Below are positions 1-11,372 of a stretch of 64,000 nucleotides of DNA, one piece after another. Under the pieces are notes generated by a model. The model was not told where the DNA came from. It did no database searches and worked only from the letters and a program-made list of their open reading frames with translations. Positions within the stretch are counted from its first letter, which is position 1. Every line of letters begins with the position of its first letter. Made by a program: the position numbers and the translations under genes. Origin of the DNA: Strigamia acuminata. Lineage: Eukaryota; Arthropoda; Chilopoda; Geophilomorpha; Linotaeniidae. The stretch spans positions 15,252,001 to 15,316,000 of the forward strand of contig OX442316.1 in NCBI GenBank assembly GCA_949358305.1, in the 5' to 3' direction.

Positions 1-365
1 TTTACCGTTTTAAGCTTTGTTTAGCTGATTTTAGATAATTTTAGACCGTTTTAGACCCAAAAATCAAATTATTCTATTTCTCAAATCATTTTTAAGTGAT
101 GAAATAATGTGTTTTGACTCAAAATTTTTAATTTTTGAATAATTTTGGCAATTTTAAGCCATTTTAGGCAATTTTAGACCCAAAAATTAATATATTCCAT
201 TCCCCAAATAATTCTAAACTAATGAAATCGAAACTTTGAATTTTGAACCATTTTTTGGCTATTTTTGGATAGTTTTAGACCATTTTAGATCATTTTCGGC
301 CAAAAAATTAAAATATCCATTTCCCAAACTATTTTTAAGCGATGAAATGACGTAATTTAATGGCG
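1..365. repeat. Diverged ~122-bp tandem repeat, about three copies
   Basis: The block containing GACCCAAAAAT, then an AT-rich 'cat-ttcccaaa' stretch, then 'gatgaaat' recurs near 54, 177 and 298, so the period is about 121-123 bp. The copies are clearly diverged and the first is cut by the window edge. No coding potential is seen. Confidence 0.6.
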
Positions 366-426
366 GTTTAGGCCTGAAAATTAAAAATAAAACATAGGGG
401 CCATTTTTTTTTTAACTTGTAGGGGC

Positions 427-813
427 TTAAAGGATTGAATGAAACAATAGTGGCACGAGTCGTTCAAGTGACTCTAGTGGCAGTTTGTGGTAAACACAGC
501 TGGATTTGCAGCAATAACAGAGACAAAGATGCGAAAAGAAATAAAAAAAAAAAAAGACTAGTTGCGCACGCGCACGTGATACGCACATAGACTCGACTAT
601 TAGGCGCCATAGAATTTTTTGTCCGTCTTTTATTCTTGCAAATTTGTCACGCTTTAACATCCCTTTATCCACTGATACCATTGCGCAGAAGGGGTTAGCG
701 AGGATAGGGACCCTGAATGAAGGGGTTGTGGGTGCCGGGATCCTCTGAGCAAACAAGGTTGTCATAACTACCAACATAAGAGCAAAAGAAGCTCTGACCT
801 TTGGCGCATTCAT
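427..813 (-). CDS. Doubtful short ORF with signal-peptide-like start
   Basis: A 128-codon ORF opens with a basic residue pair followed by a hydrophobic run (ALMLVVMTTLFA) that resembles a signal peptide, then a Pro-rich stretch. The second half becomes a Phe/Cys-rich low-complexity translation of a poly(A) tract near 540, which argues against the full ORF being coding. No domain is recognised. A short secreted exon is possible, but chance is more likely. Confidence 0.13.
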   Translation of the reverse strand: MNAPKVRASFALMLVVMTTLFAQRIPAPTTPSFRVPILANPFCAMVSVDKGMLKRDKFARIKDGQKILWRLIVESMCVSRARAQLVFFFFYFFSHLCLCYCCKSSCVYHKLPLESLERLVPLLFHSIL

Positions 814-1019
814 AAATTATTGTTATAAAACCATCCCCCCGTTTAGCCGAACCCCATTTAGCCCCATTGCGGGCCCCGAAGAGTGAATATAACTCTTTAT
901 CTTCAGCTGAGACAACACTGGGGGATGGTCATGATCACATCCAAAGCAGACTCATCTGTTGACAATGGCGTCTGGTAGAGTTATGGTGACAAAAATGGCT
1001 TGAAATGTGTAAAATTGGT

Positions 1020-1600
1020 CGTAAATTTGCAATTTACAAGTGGTTTTGTGGGAGAATAAGTGTTGGGTTTGTGGTTGCTTGTCCGTTACTCCGTGGGTGA
1101 TTTGTTGCACATGCGCAGTGGGTTTTGGATGGTTTCTGTTGTTGTTTTTGTTTGGTTTGTAATCGGGAAGATCTGGGGCAAAGGGAGATTTTTGGTTTGG
1201 TGTTGTGCAATTAGGGAGGTTTTTGTTGGGTTGTGGGGTCGTGTGGGGTTTTTGGAGGAGATGGAGATTTGGGTTTTGTGTTTTTGTAGGTTTTTTTTGT
1301 TTGGGGGGGTTTGTTTTTGGGGGTAACTTGACCAGTGGCTCTTGGATAGTGCAAATAAGGGATGTGGCTGCACTGTTTGCTGACAGATTTGCCTCTTCAC
1401 TACTTGAATGGTTTGAAACAGCTGGACTTTGGTCGACCCTTGAGTGTGGCCTTTTGGGTGAAAAGTCACTTTTGCTTTATGTTTTGTTTGGAGGAAGTGA
1501 GGTAATTGTAGGTGTTTTGGTGCTATTTTGGGAGGACATTTTTTTTTTTTTTGGTGGTTTTTTTTTAGGGAAATTTGTTATGCGCGAGCTGATTTTTGGT
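1020..1600. other. C-depleted, G/T-skewed strand segment
   Basis: The + strand here is almost free of C over long stretches (1201-1320 holds only two or three) and contains G runs of 4-7 separated by T runs. ORFs on both strands are by-products of the composition. No gene is seen. Confidence 0.6.
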
Positions 1601-1981
1601 GGGGCGCAACGGCACAATTGTAACAATCTAACTAACTTGTAGACATGATGCCCCCCTAGAATAGTGCACTAAAATTATTTTTTGTAAACTTATGTAAAAT
1701 TTTATGTAAAATTTTATGCAAAATTTATTTTTTTTATTTTTATTTTATTTTTAATGGTGCATTTTTGAAAAATTTAATGCACGGATGTGTTTTGTGGATT
1801 TGCAGTGAAGTTCCAATAAGTTTAGCACGGTCGGCGATAAATTCGGATGCTTTTTTGGATTTATTTTATGGATTGAAGCTTGTTTTGTACCGTGGCCGAT
1901 AAATTCGGATGATGAAGTGGAGTGCGGAAGATCGCCTTACTTAAAAATGGGTCGCGATGCTAAAAAGTTTGGGAACCCCTG
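1590..1981 (+). mobile_element. hAT-type MITE relic (copy 1), left end degraded
   Basis: Contains the conserved block GGCACAATTGTAACAATCTA, the short 'cactaaaattattttttg' segment, and a right end finishing AAAAAGTTTGGGAACCCCTG. These match the elements at 24554 and 39922. CAG(G/C)GTTTCCCAAACT-type termini are typical of hAT non-autonomous elements. The left terminus is not recognisable here. Confidence 0.5.
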
Positions 1982-3494
1982 GTTTAATGTAACAAACGAA
2001 GTCTGAACGTCACGAACGAAGCGTACGTTCATCGTTCGTGAGGTTAAATACGGAAACAATACCGTACTTTTGCAAAAATACGGTATTCTTGGTGGTTTTA
2101 TATTTATATTTATATATAACGAGTGAAATTTTGTCAGATGATTCTAGATGTGATGATAAAACATGTGTTGGCCAGTGGTGGTTTTACCATAAAACTGAAT
2201 AAGCTACAGCTTGGGGCACCTCTGTTTTATGGAACTTCAAAAATAATATTTTGGCATAATAATTTGACATGTTATTTTAATCGATGTTCAAATTTTTGCG
2301 ATTGTCTTCTTTAAAAAAGAAATTATAGTAGTTAATATAATTTAAATATTTAATTATATAATATGTGCAGTAGATTACAGTATTCATATAATATTTTTTA
2401 AAAAAGCTATTAAGTGTTCATATTTATTTTAATTACATCCAATTTCGTAAGTTGCTTCTGCTTGAGGCTTTGGAAGTGTTTAATGCAGTGTTGCCATCTA
2501 GTGAGTGGAATCTAAAATGCTCGCATATTATTTCAGATCGTCTTAATCAGATGGCGACACCATCTTAACTAGAAATCAAGAAAAATCTCATTTTCAAAAT
2601 AAAAAGTTAATTTTTTTGTTGTCGTAAATACTTACTCCAATTACTCTTTGTATATTCACACCTGCAGCTGTGAAATTATAGGCTCTAACCCATAGGTGAT
2701 TTTCTCCCAACCCCTTCTGATAGACACCTTCCCCCCATTGCAAAAAAAGAGCAGTGAAATGAGTTTTTGTCACGCCACCAAAAGAGGAACAGCAGATGTA
2801 AAACAGAGAAGAAAAATAATTCTACAAGTTTTGGCTATTAAAAAGCTTTGGCCTAAAATCATTCAATCAGTAAATATTGGGAGCTTGTTAATGACCAGTT
2901 TGACCATTAAGGGGGGTCATTATTGACGTGGGGGTGTGTCGTTGACTTTGTCAGTTCTCACCTGTAGGTGAGAAGCAAGAGCTGGATAAGATCAGTTGGT
3001 TGACTTTTAATAGCTGACAACGAGTAATCTGGAGTCATTAGGTGCAAGGGGGAGACGGCGAAATGTGTTTTTGGTTAAATATTTAGTGATCCGGAAAGAA
3101 ATTACTCAAACATCCGGTGGATGAAAGAGTGGTGCAGACAGTTGCTTATTTTGGGGATGAAAAAGCGTGGATTAATGGTATTGGCGAGTCCTACATTTGC
3201 CAGATGCCATTTTTACTGGTATCGCCAAGTTGTTTTTAAACTGTGGAGAGAATTGAGAAGGAATGTCAGCAATAGAATGCAGAATTAGTCGAACTGATTG
3301 CTGTCTGTTAGGCCTGCTGTGTTTTTGCTTCACTGCATTACTTTGTTTTGATTGACAGCTTGTCACCGGCGCTGTACTCCCAGCGCCACCTATGTAAAAG
3401 TACCAGAATAAACCACTTGTAATTTCGATGATTGTAATGGCTGACCTGTTCTTGACCACTGTTAGAACACGAAATACATCTTTAGTAAATACGC
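1982..3494. other. Gene-free AT-rich stretch with one LTR-like fragment
   Basis: No coding region is supported. At about 3320-3478 a segment with 'GCGCCACCTA', an AATAAA box and 'TTCTTGACCACT' resembles the insertion at 24843-25016. It may be a decayed solo LTR, but ends and target duplication cannot be fixed. Confidence 0.4.
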
Positions 3495-4375
3495 ATTAAG
3501 GCCTGTGCAAATTTGCGATATATCGCAATGCGATTATTTTTTGGTGTAATATTGCAGCTAAAGTAGTCAGTAGCGTTTGTGATATATCGCAATATCGCAT
3601 ATTGCAATATATGCGATTTATCGAACGTCTTGCGAATACATTTGCTTAATTTTATTTCTACATTTTTAATTTCAATTAGTTTTTAAATAATTTTTTTTTA
3701 ACCCTCAGATGGACAATCTCCAAAGACAACGCTTTAGTGCCCACAATGTACCTATTTGGGTGCAAAATAATTAAATAAAAAAGGCCCGTAGCTGAAGCGC
3801 TTTAGGGTAGTGCGAAAAATTGTCGCACTTGGCGCTACTGTAATCAATTGGTTTTTTGCTTTGCGCGTGCGCCGTACAGGACTACTAGCGCCATACGGCA
3901 TCTACTGGTAAAAATTGAAAGCACTTAGTTGAAGCGCTTTTATAAGATTGGGAGAAGCCAACTTAAATTTAAGCTGGGATTTCTAAGGGGCAGAATTTTA
4001 AAAGGTGAATAAATAAATAAAAAAACTTGGAGTGTTCTAAGTTTTTTTTAGACAAACTTTATTCTTGTGTGAACAAAGTAAGAAATTTTCAGAAAATTAT
4101 ATTAAACCAAAAAAAGTTTTCCTAATCAAGAAGAGTGTAATAGGCATAGGGTTGTCCATCTGAGGGTTAAATATTAAAAATTAGTTTCTTTTGCCATGCT
4201 ATTTGGTGTGTTGCAATAAATTGCGTTACATTGCGATATTTTGCGATATTGCGATTATACCGCTTATTCTAAGCGATATACGTATATCGCAAATGCAATT
4301 TTTTCGCAAAAAAATTGCCTAACTGCAGTATCGCATTCGCATTCACTGCAAAGAGTAATCGCACAGACCTACTGA
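3495..4375. mobile_element. AT-rich inverted-repeat element with 'TGCGATAT' ends, interrupted
   Basis: The left part (GCCTGTGC, then tracts of TGCGATATATCGC) and the right part (tracts of TTGCGATATTGCG ending GCACAGACC) are imperfect inverted repeats of each other. A piggyBac-type MITE sits inside at 3702-4166. Related TGCGATAT-rich sequence occurs at about 37130-37345. Superfamily is uncertain; the ends resemble hAT MITEs but no 8-bp duplication is visible. Confidence 0.45.
3702..4166. mobile_element. piggyBac-type MITE (465 bp), TTAA target site
   Basis: Starts CCCTCAGATGGACAA and ends TTGTCCATCTGAGGG, a perfect 15-bp terminal inverted repeat. It is flanked on both sides by TTAA (3698-3701 and 4167-4170). 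TTAA duplication plus CCC/GGG ends is the piggyBac signature. There is no ORF inside. It is nested in the AT-rich inverted-repeat element around it. Confidence 0.85.
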
Positions 4376-6081
4376 GTACTGTCCGTTAATCCTTGGTAGA
4401 TATTTTGAGTAATTCCATCCCAAATTTCAATGCAAACTCTGCGCAAATCATTATTTGTGTGTGGCTGGCGCGCAAACTGATTAAAATTACAAAATTGCCT
4501 TTATTAATGAAACTCCTTATTGTAAATTTAGATTTGCGGATCCATTTGAAAAAATTGACCGGTCGATATTGGGTTTGTTTGATCGCACCTGCAGTTTTGT
4601 GAGGAACGTTCAAAGTTTGTCGGATGATTTCAAATTGGTGGTAAAGTGTTCTGGGAATTCAATTAGCATTTTAGTACAGTTCCAAGAGCTTTCTGGCACT
4701 GTTTCAAGGTGATTTGACTGGTGTGATGGTGAGGTGAGCACATTTCTCGTCTAATGTCGAATGAATTTTTTACACCAATTTTGGATTGGAATAATTGAAA
4801 ATTCTGCTCAGGATGCCATGATCGCTTTCCTTGGTGGCTGATGAGTGATGACGTTGCCTTTTACTTTTTAACGGTTTTTGGTTTCTAACACTAGATGGTG
4901 CTGTAGTGGATGTTAAGTTCAAACTGATATTTTCATTGCTTGCCAAGTCACGAGTGTATAGGGCGCCAACTTTGCTTCGAATTGAAAATTTAATCGATTC
5001 TAAGTTATGAAATTCAATAGATCGGCGGGGTAAACTTTTTGCAAAGAGTTAAGTTTTTATAATTGGTTTTTCACAATTTGAAATTGGATGCACATCCTAG
5101 GTTTTTAGCTTTGGATCGTTTAAGAAACGTGACAAATTGATTTGGGGGAGGGAGTTGATTAGTTTTTGATTGCGTCGTGACATTTTTACAAAATGTGTGC
5201 AAAATTGTAGAAAATGTTGACGATTTTCAAACTTTTCCATTATAATAGTCTTAATTGGGTTTTCTTCGGTGACAAAAAATATATGTATTTTTTTTATTTC
5301 TTCAAATCACTTTAAGAAAATGGATAAAATCAATATCCAGGGTCTTAAGCCATTTAGTCGACATAACATCCTGCTAAGTGTTTTTCATTAAGGATACGAC
5401 GTGTTCGGATATTATGATTTTTTTCCAAGGAAATTAATCACGCTTTTGAAATTTATGTAAAATAAAATTAGTTGGCAGGTCTAAAAATAATTTTGTGAAG
5501 TGGGTTTTGTCTTAATGCATAAAATGTCTTAGCTTACTCTTTACCATACCCTGAATTTAAAAATTAAAAAACGCTGAAAATAAAAACGCTGGCAAATTAA
5601 ATTTACACAAAACATTGCATTTACTGAAAAACGCTGAATACCAAAAAAATGGCAAATTTATTTATTTATTATTTTTTTTATTATTATTTAATTATTTTAA
5701 TTTATTACACGCTGGAAACAAATAACACTGGCAACACTAAACGCTGGAAAAATATAATTAAAAAAAATAAAAATATTAATAAAAAAAACGCTAAAGCCAG
5801 AAACGTTGGCAATTTAAAACGCTGGCAAACCACGACTCGTGTTTGTTACTTAATAAAATTCAACTTTTAAAGGGTGGAAAAGAAGTGTTAAGTTTGAAGT
5901 GGCAATTTTATTCCTTCTCGTATTGTACATTTTATGTCTTTTATAGGTGAAGGAATTGCGACAATTTTATCCCATCTAAAACTATTGTGATACAGTATAT
6001 CAGTTTGTGCAGTTTTGTGCTACCAAGGAAAACTTGGAAAGGGAATGATTCTTAACATACCTGCGCGCGAGGTCTATAAAT
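4376..6081. other. Gene-free; cluster of 'AACGCTGG' motifs
   Basis: No supported gene. Between about 5567 and 5830 the short motif (A)ACGCTG(G/A) recurs roughly ten times in AT-rich sequence without a fixed period, which explains the small ORF there. Confidence 0.4.
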
Positions 6082-6648
6082 TACTGTTTTCCCCCGAATA
6101 CAACGTCATGACGTATTCGAGTTTTTTCAAAAACTGGCTTTTCTGGAAAATTTTCGACCATAGCGTCATTTCGAATACAACGTCATACCGTTGTATTCAA
6201 ATACAACGGCATGCCGCTATATGCGAGTACATTAACGGGTGCGATGCCGGGAAGCGTTGGACACGAATTGAAAACGAATTTGAAACGAATTGAACCAACG
6301 ATGAGTACTTTAGGGACGCACAGCGCGGTAGAGAAATGGGTTGGGAACTTGGAAATTTATGCTGCAATCAGTACAAGAGAACTGGAACATTGCAGTGTTA
6401 CACCACAATCAGCGCAGTAGGGAAGTGTACAATGTTTTAAACCCTGTAGACACAGTGACTTTAGTGAAGTCTGATGACTATTTTGTAGTTACGATGATTT
6501 GAATAATAATATAACTCTTTGTAATGATATTTTTGTGATTGAAATTTCGAATAAAATCGAAATTACGTGATCAATTTCTGATTTTTCAGAAGTTTCACAA
6601 AAAAACACAATACAACGTCATGACGTTATATTGGGGGGAAGACGGTAG
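6082..6648. mobile_element. MITE with CGTCATGACG-bearing ends (copy 1)
   Basis: The left end (TACTGTTTTCCCCCGAATAC) and right end (GGGGGGAAGACGGTAG) are imperfect inverted repeats. Both contain AACGTCATGACGT. The interior carries repeated 'aaaacgaattg' units. It is the same family as 8833-9326, with more diverged ends and no clear target duplication. Confidence 0.6.
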
Positions 6649-7362
6649 TGTCGAGAGTTCCACGCAAATTTGTGTACAGTACATGTAAAGGGCTCAGCGG
6701 TCAATAACGCTGCAATAAAGAATTAACACAACAAGGGAATTAACACTACTTGAATGTAACTTTGGCTGTAGAATAACAATGATTAACATGAGATTCTAAT
6801 GCTGATAAATCGCCTGCAAAACTGGTGAAACTCATGACAGGTCGGACTAAAATGGATCAAATGGGATTTTACCGATTTGACAGATTCTAGGCTAAGATTC
6901 ATGGTTTCTTGAATTTATTGCCAGTTTATCCTGTATAACAAACGCCCATTTCCAAAAGTATTGAAATTTTTTACTTTATACGAAAATACTTTCTACAATC
7001 AGTTTAAATCCATTTACGTCGCTAAAATCAAAACCAGTTTTATCAATCAAAATACAAAACATAGAATAGCCTTAATATTTTAGTGACAAAAAGGGGGCGT
7101 TTTGCACAAGCTTGGACATAAACTGTGAAGTTGTGATCGCAAAGAAGTAGTTGGATGTTCTAGGAAGAAGTTACAAAGCGACCATTTGCATGCAGGTCGT
7201 TTGCATAAGTGTTTATTATTCACGGGTTAGTACAGATGGCGCTGCACAAGCGCAGCGTCACAAATTAACAAAAAGAGGCGTGACAAGAAATTGGAGTGCG
7301 GAACACTCCAAACCGAAATGTTGTCTTGTCCTGAGTCAGCAACTGAGCAAGTACTTGTGCCT
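6649..7362. other. No gene seen
   Basis: AT-rich unique-looking sequence without a supported coding exon. The small ORF at 7151-7366 shows no domain or codon signature. Confidence 0.4.
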
Positions 7363-7366
7363 TTAA

Positions 7367-7753
7367 CCCTCGCAGCCCCAACCTAAAAAAAATCCCTTAC
7401 TCACCCAACCTGGGTCATTTTTGACCCCAAGCCGAAAAAAATTTTTCCAAAAATGAGTGAATATGATTTTATTCTCTGAGTATTTCATGTTTCTGAAGAA
7501 ATTTAAGCAATTCGGCATTTGTCAAAAGAGAGCGACAAAAATAATTAACATTGCATTCAAAAGTAGCGGTAAACAAAGGAATTTTGTGAAAACTTTTTTT
7601 TGCGATTTTTAAATCTATTATTTTTTTTATTGTTTGTTATGATGTTAAATGAAAATACATGAAATTTCAGAATGATAATCCCAATAGTTTTTGAGAAAAA
7701 AAATAAAAACACTTTTGGAGGTCAAAATTGACCTTAGGTTGGGGTGGGGAGGG
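7367..7753. mobile_element. piggyBac-type MITE (387 bp), TTAA target site
   Basis: Begins CCCTCGCAGCCCCAACCTAA and ends with the near inverse TTAGGTTGGGGTGGGGAGGG. It is flanked by TTAA at 7363-7366 and 7754-7757. Just inside the left end is 'GGGTCATTTTTGACC' and near the right 'GGTCAAAATTGACC', subterminal palindromes. It differs in interior from the 3702-4166 element, so a second piggyBac-type family. Confidence 0.82.
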
Positions 7754-7757
7754 TTAA

Positions 7758-8360
7758 GTGTTCTGTGTTTATTGATGTCACTGCTTGCGCAAATGAGATT
7801 ATCTGATTACCTTTTGATCTTCTCGAAGAGGCAAGTACAGCGAGATCTGAAGCACCAACAAGAAATAAGTTCTGTAGAACAAAGTTTTGATATTTTTCTT
7901 TTCTAAGTATCCTATTTTCATTTCTTTGATGAGAGAAGATATTGACACTTCTTTGATGTAACACAATGCCTGTTGGGGGTGTTCAATCTGCTTTAAGACA
8001 ATGGGAAGGGAATTAAATCGATAGTATGTGCCTCAAGTTTGTTTTTAGTCATTTAACCTACATCTTGATAAGTGTCTTCAAAAAGACCAGGCTTCAATGC
8101 GACTTGTTCTTTAATTAAGAAATTTCTAAAAGGAAAGTAATTAAAGTGTCTTAGATTTTAAAAATGTGATTGCTTTCAGGTCAATGGATTTCTTTTGAAT
8201 TTGACTTTCGTTTTCTGATGTTTATGTTGTCGAACAAACTTTTGTGACAAAAGATGTTTTGCTGGCGAGGACGCAATAACATCTTGAAACGTGAAACTGA
8301 GGAATAGAAAGTTGGGATGTAAGTCGTAAGTTTTTGTTTCATGAAACCGCATGGGGGCCA
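7758..8360. other. No gene seen
   Basis: Unique-looking sequence with only short stop-limited ORFs on either strand and no recognised motif. Confidence 0.4.
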
Positions 8361-8362
8361 TA

Positions 8363-9713
8363 AGGCTTTTTACTTACCATTGGGTGGCGCTCCACGCGCA
8401 TGCGCGTAGCGCGAATGTAGGGCAAAAACCACAACAACACCACGGCAACACGACTAAAAATCTGTTTATTTAATAATTTTATTGCTCTTTTCAATTTTTA
8501 AATTACCAGGTACTTTGGAAAACTGATGTCACATTTATTTTCATTTTTTTTAATCAGTTTTTATGGATTTTTATGAATTTAAAAAAATAAAATAAAATAT
8601 AAAAATTATTATTTTTCTGTTTGTGTGTGTTTTTATTATTAATAATCACTGATGGTTTGAATTATTACGAAAAAAAATTAAAAAATTAAAAAATGAACAA
8701 ATGTACACTGGGAATGTGTAGGTACGCATACCGTATCGATACGGCACCCACACGTTTCAAGTTTTATAAACAAATGCGTTGTCATTTTGTCTTTATTGTT
8801 ACCAGCACAAACTACATGCAACACGATGGTTGCTACCGTCTTCCCTCGAATATAACGTCATGACGTTATATTCAAGTTTTTTCAAAAATTGCTGTTTTCA
8901 AAAGTTTTAGTGATTTTTCGAATATAACGTCACTTCGAATATAACGTCATGACGTTGTATTCGAATACAACGGCATGAGGTTATATTCGAGTTATATTTG
9001 AGAAGCGTTGCGGGGTGCGCTTTTTACAGGCGCGATGCCAGGAAGCATTGAACCGAATCGGACACGAATTGGACACGAATTGGACACGAATTGAAAACGT
9101 ACTGTATATTTTGAACTTGAAATTTCAAATCAATTTTTTTTTTCAAAATTACGTTACCAATTACTGATTTTTCAGAAATTTTACAAAAAATTTCTGATTT
9201 TTCAGAAGTTTTACAACAAAATTTCTGGTTTTTTAGAAGTTTTACAACAAAATTGTGATTTTTTAGAAGTTGTACTAAAAAAACACAATACAACGTCATG
9301 ACGTTATATTCGAGGGAAGACGGTAGTTGTTGTGTGTATGGTTGCAGAAATCGTTTAATCAAAGGTGTTAAGATTAAATTTTTCCGATTTCTTACCAAAA
9401 ATCGACTTGTGACAAATGGGTAAAGGCACTTAACCGAAAAAACTGGAAATCAACTGAATCCTCTCGGGTGTGTAGTACGTATACATTTCGTCAGCGGTCG
9501 TCGAATATGTGACAAAAATTGATTTAAAAAAATGAAAATAAATGTGACATCAGTTTTCCAAAGTACCTGGTAATTTAAAAATTGAAAAAAGCAATAAAAT
9601 TATTAAATAAACAGATTTTTAGTCGTGTTGCCGTGGTGTTGTTGTGGTTTTCGCCCTACATTTGCGCTACGCGCATGCGCGTGGAGCGCCACCCAACGGT
9701 AAGTAAAAAGCCT
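8363..9713. mobile_element. Foldback element with ~188-bp inverted ends, TA flanked
   Basis: About 188 bp at the left (8363-8550) is the near-perfect inverse of the right end (9526-9713), including GCGCATGCGCGTAGCGC and the 'cacaacaacaccacggcaac' block. TA lies on both outer edges (8361-8362, 9714-9715). The interior is short and hosts a second MITE at 8833-9326. No transposase ORF is seen. Confidence 0.75.
8833..9326. mobile_element. MITE with CGTCATGACG-bearing ends (copy 2), nested
   Basis: Starts CTACCGTCTTCCCTCGAATA and ends in its inverse CGAGGGAAGACGGTAG, with AACGTCATGACGTTATATTC next to each end. It lies in the middle of the foldback element and has TTG on both flanks (possible 3-bp duplication). 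Inside are three 'ggacacgaatt' units and a ~32-bp tandem repeat of 'cagaagttttacaacaaaat' (about 9160-9280). Confidence 0.7.
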
Positions 9714-9715
9714 TA

Positions 9716-11372
9716 TTGGAGACCCACATCGCTAGCTGCATTTGAAATTTATTTTTTCTGAAAAAAGTGATCGGTTTCTGGTCACTAGGCTTGTGCGGTA
9801 TGGTACCTATTTGAATCATATATTTGGCTTTATTTGATGTATATGAATGATCTGTTCACTCATCAATGTAAAAGTTCATCAAATTTATTTAACCATAACT
9901 TTTGAACTCATGAAGTTCATAACATAAGAATTTTTGTCACCTTTCCAAACTTATGAAAAGCAGTCGTAATTGTATAACGTCAACACATAAATGATGTTAC
10001 TTATGACTTGTCCAATTATTAGTACAAAAAGTCAGTAGTTTAAAGAAAACCGTTTGGTTGGTGAGCCTTATTTGGGGCTAATTGGCATCTTGCCGACCAG
10101 TCTAATCTTTATTGACCCCTGGTCCAGCACGTGTTATTTTTATGGTTTTTACTTTTTTTTTACGTCAGTTGTTTTTTACAAATAATTTGGGACATTTTGT
10201 CGCTTGGATCGTTTTGTTGCTTAAAATGGTCAGAATTGACTAAAAATTAAAAAATTGCTGGAGATATACTGGGTAGATACCGAAAAAGTCTAAATTTTGA
10301 TATGAAGCAAAATATTACTTGTATGAATAACAAATAAATGATGTTGTTTACTCTTCTTGTTGTTACCAAGCATCCATGTTCTACACGGAATAAATGCTGT
10401 GTTCTTTTCATTCCTTTCTGATATGTATCTTAATTCATTACTTTTAAAGAAAATTCCGCCAGAGGACGCCCCCTTCTGGTCTTTGGTATCTCTAATTCCA
10501 AGCAATATCCCTTGACAGTCTCAAGAATCCAGTCGTCTGAAGAGATGTATTGTCAATTTTTGAAACATAAAAGCTAAACGAACAGAAGGGGGTTTGAAGA
10601 TTTAAAAACCATTTCTGTTAATTGGAGGGTTTCTGAATTATTCATGGGAGCAAATGAGAAGGTGTAGTGGGCAACTCGCCAGGTTTCTCCGCTCCTCGGC
10701 CTCAAGAACCTCCTCAACATGAGGTACTGGTTTCTTGAAACCCCTGTTATTGTGAGAGGAATTCGGAAAATGGTTTCTTAGATAATTGCTATTGACTGTT
10801 GTCGTAGTAATTATCAGACCTTTGGTAAGGTTGGGGTCGATTTCCACTGCTGTGCTGGAGTTGACGAGTGCCCGCTAGATCATTCCTTTGACGTGGTCGC
10901 ATTTTGTCCAATGCACTGATCTCGTCGGATTGTTTTTCTAAAAAAGAAAAGATTTTTTATAACTAAATAAATAATCTGAAATTTTGGAAAAAGAGCAGTT
11001 TCTTACTGAAAATTTTGCTAAACTTGTTTTCAAAGAGACATTCATGATGGCTGTCTTTGAAGGATGAAGAAATGTTGATCAGTTTTTGTCTCTAAATAAG
11101 CGATTTTCGGGCAAACTCGCTGTTTAGTGGCTTGCTGTCAATATGGTATGGAAGATTTTTTTTTACAACTCTTAGCTTTAGCTTTTCGCCTCTCTTATCA
11201 CTTCTCTCAGAGTGGTCAGTCTCTTTCTCACATCTGGACATGTCCCACCTATGTAACATCCTGTTATCGATTTGATTGGATCGATTCTAATTATTTGACC
11301 AACAGTTTAGATGAGGTAACTCTAGCGTTTGTATTTTGGCCTACTTTTATGTAGCCCTACACGAGTAAACAG
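9716..11372. other. No gene; right edge is a split MITE
   Basis: No supported coding exon. The last ~60 bp (about 11310-11372) match the right half of the TA-flanked MITE at 50105-50541 ('gcgtttgtattttggcctac'). The continuation of that MITE reappears at 20818, showing that the large LTR element inserted into it. Confidence 0.5.

Noticed and set aside
1086-1469. 127-codon minus-strand ORF
   Set aside because: Lys/Gln/Thr-rich translation of the GT-skewed tract; compositional artefact.
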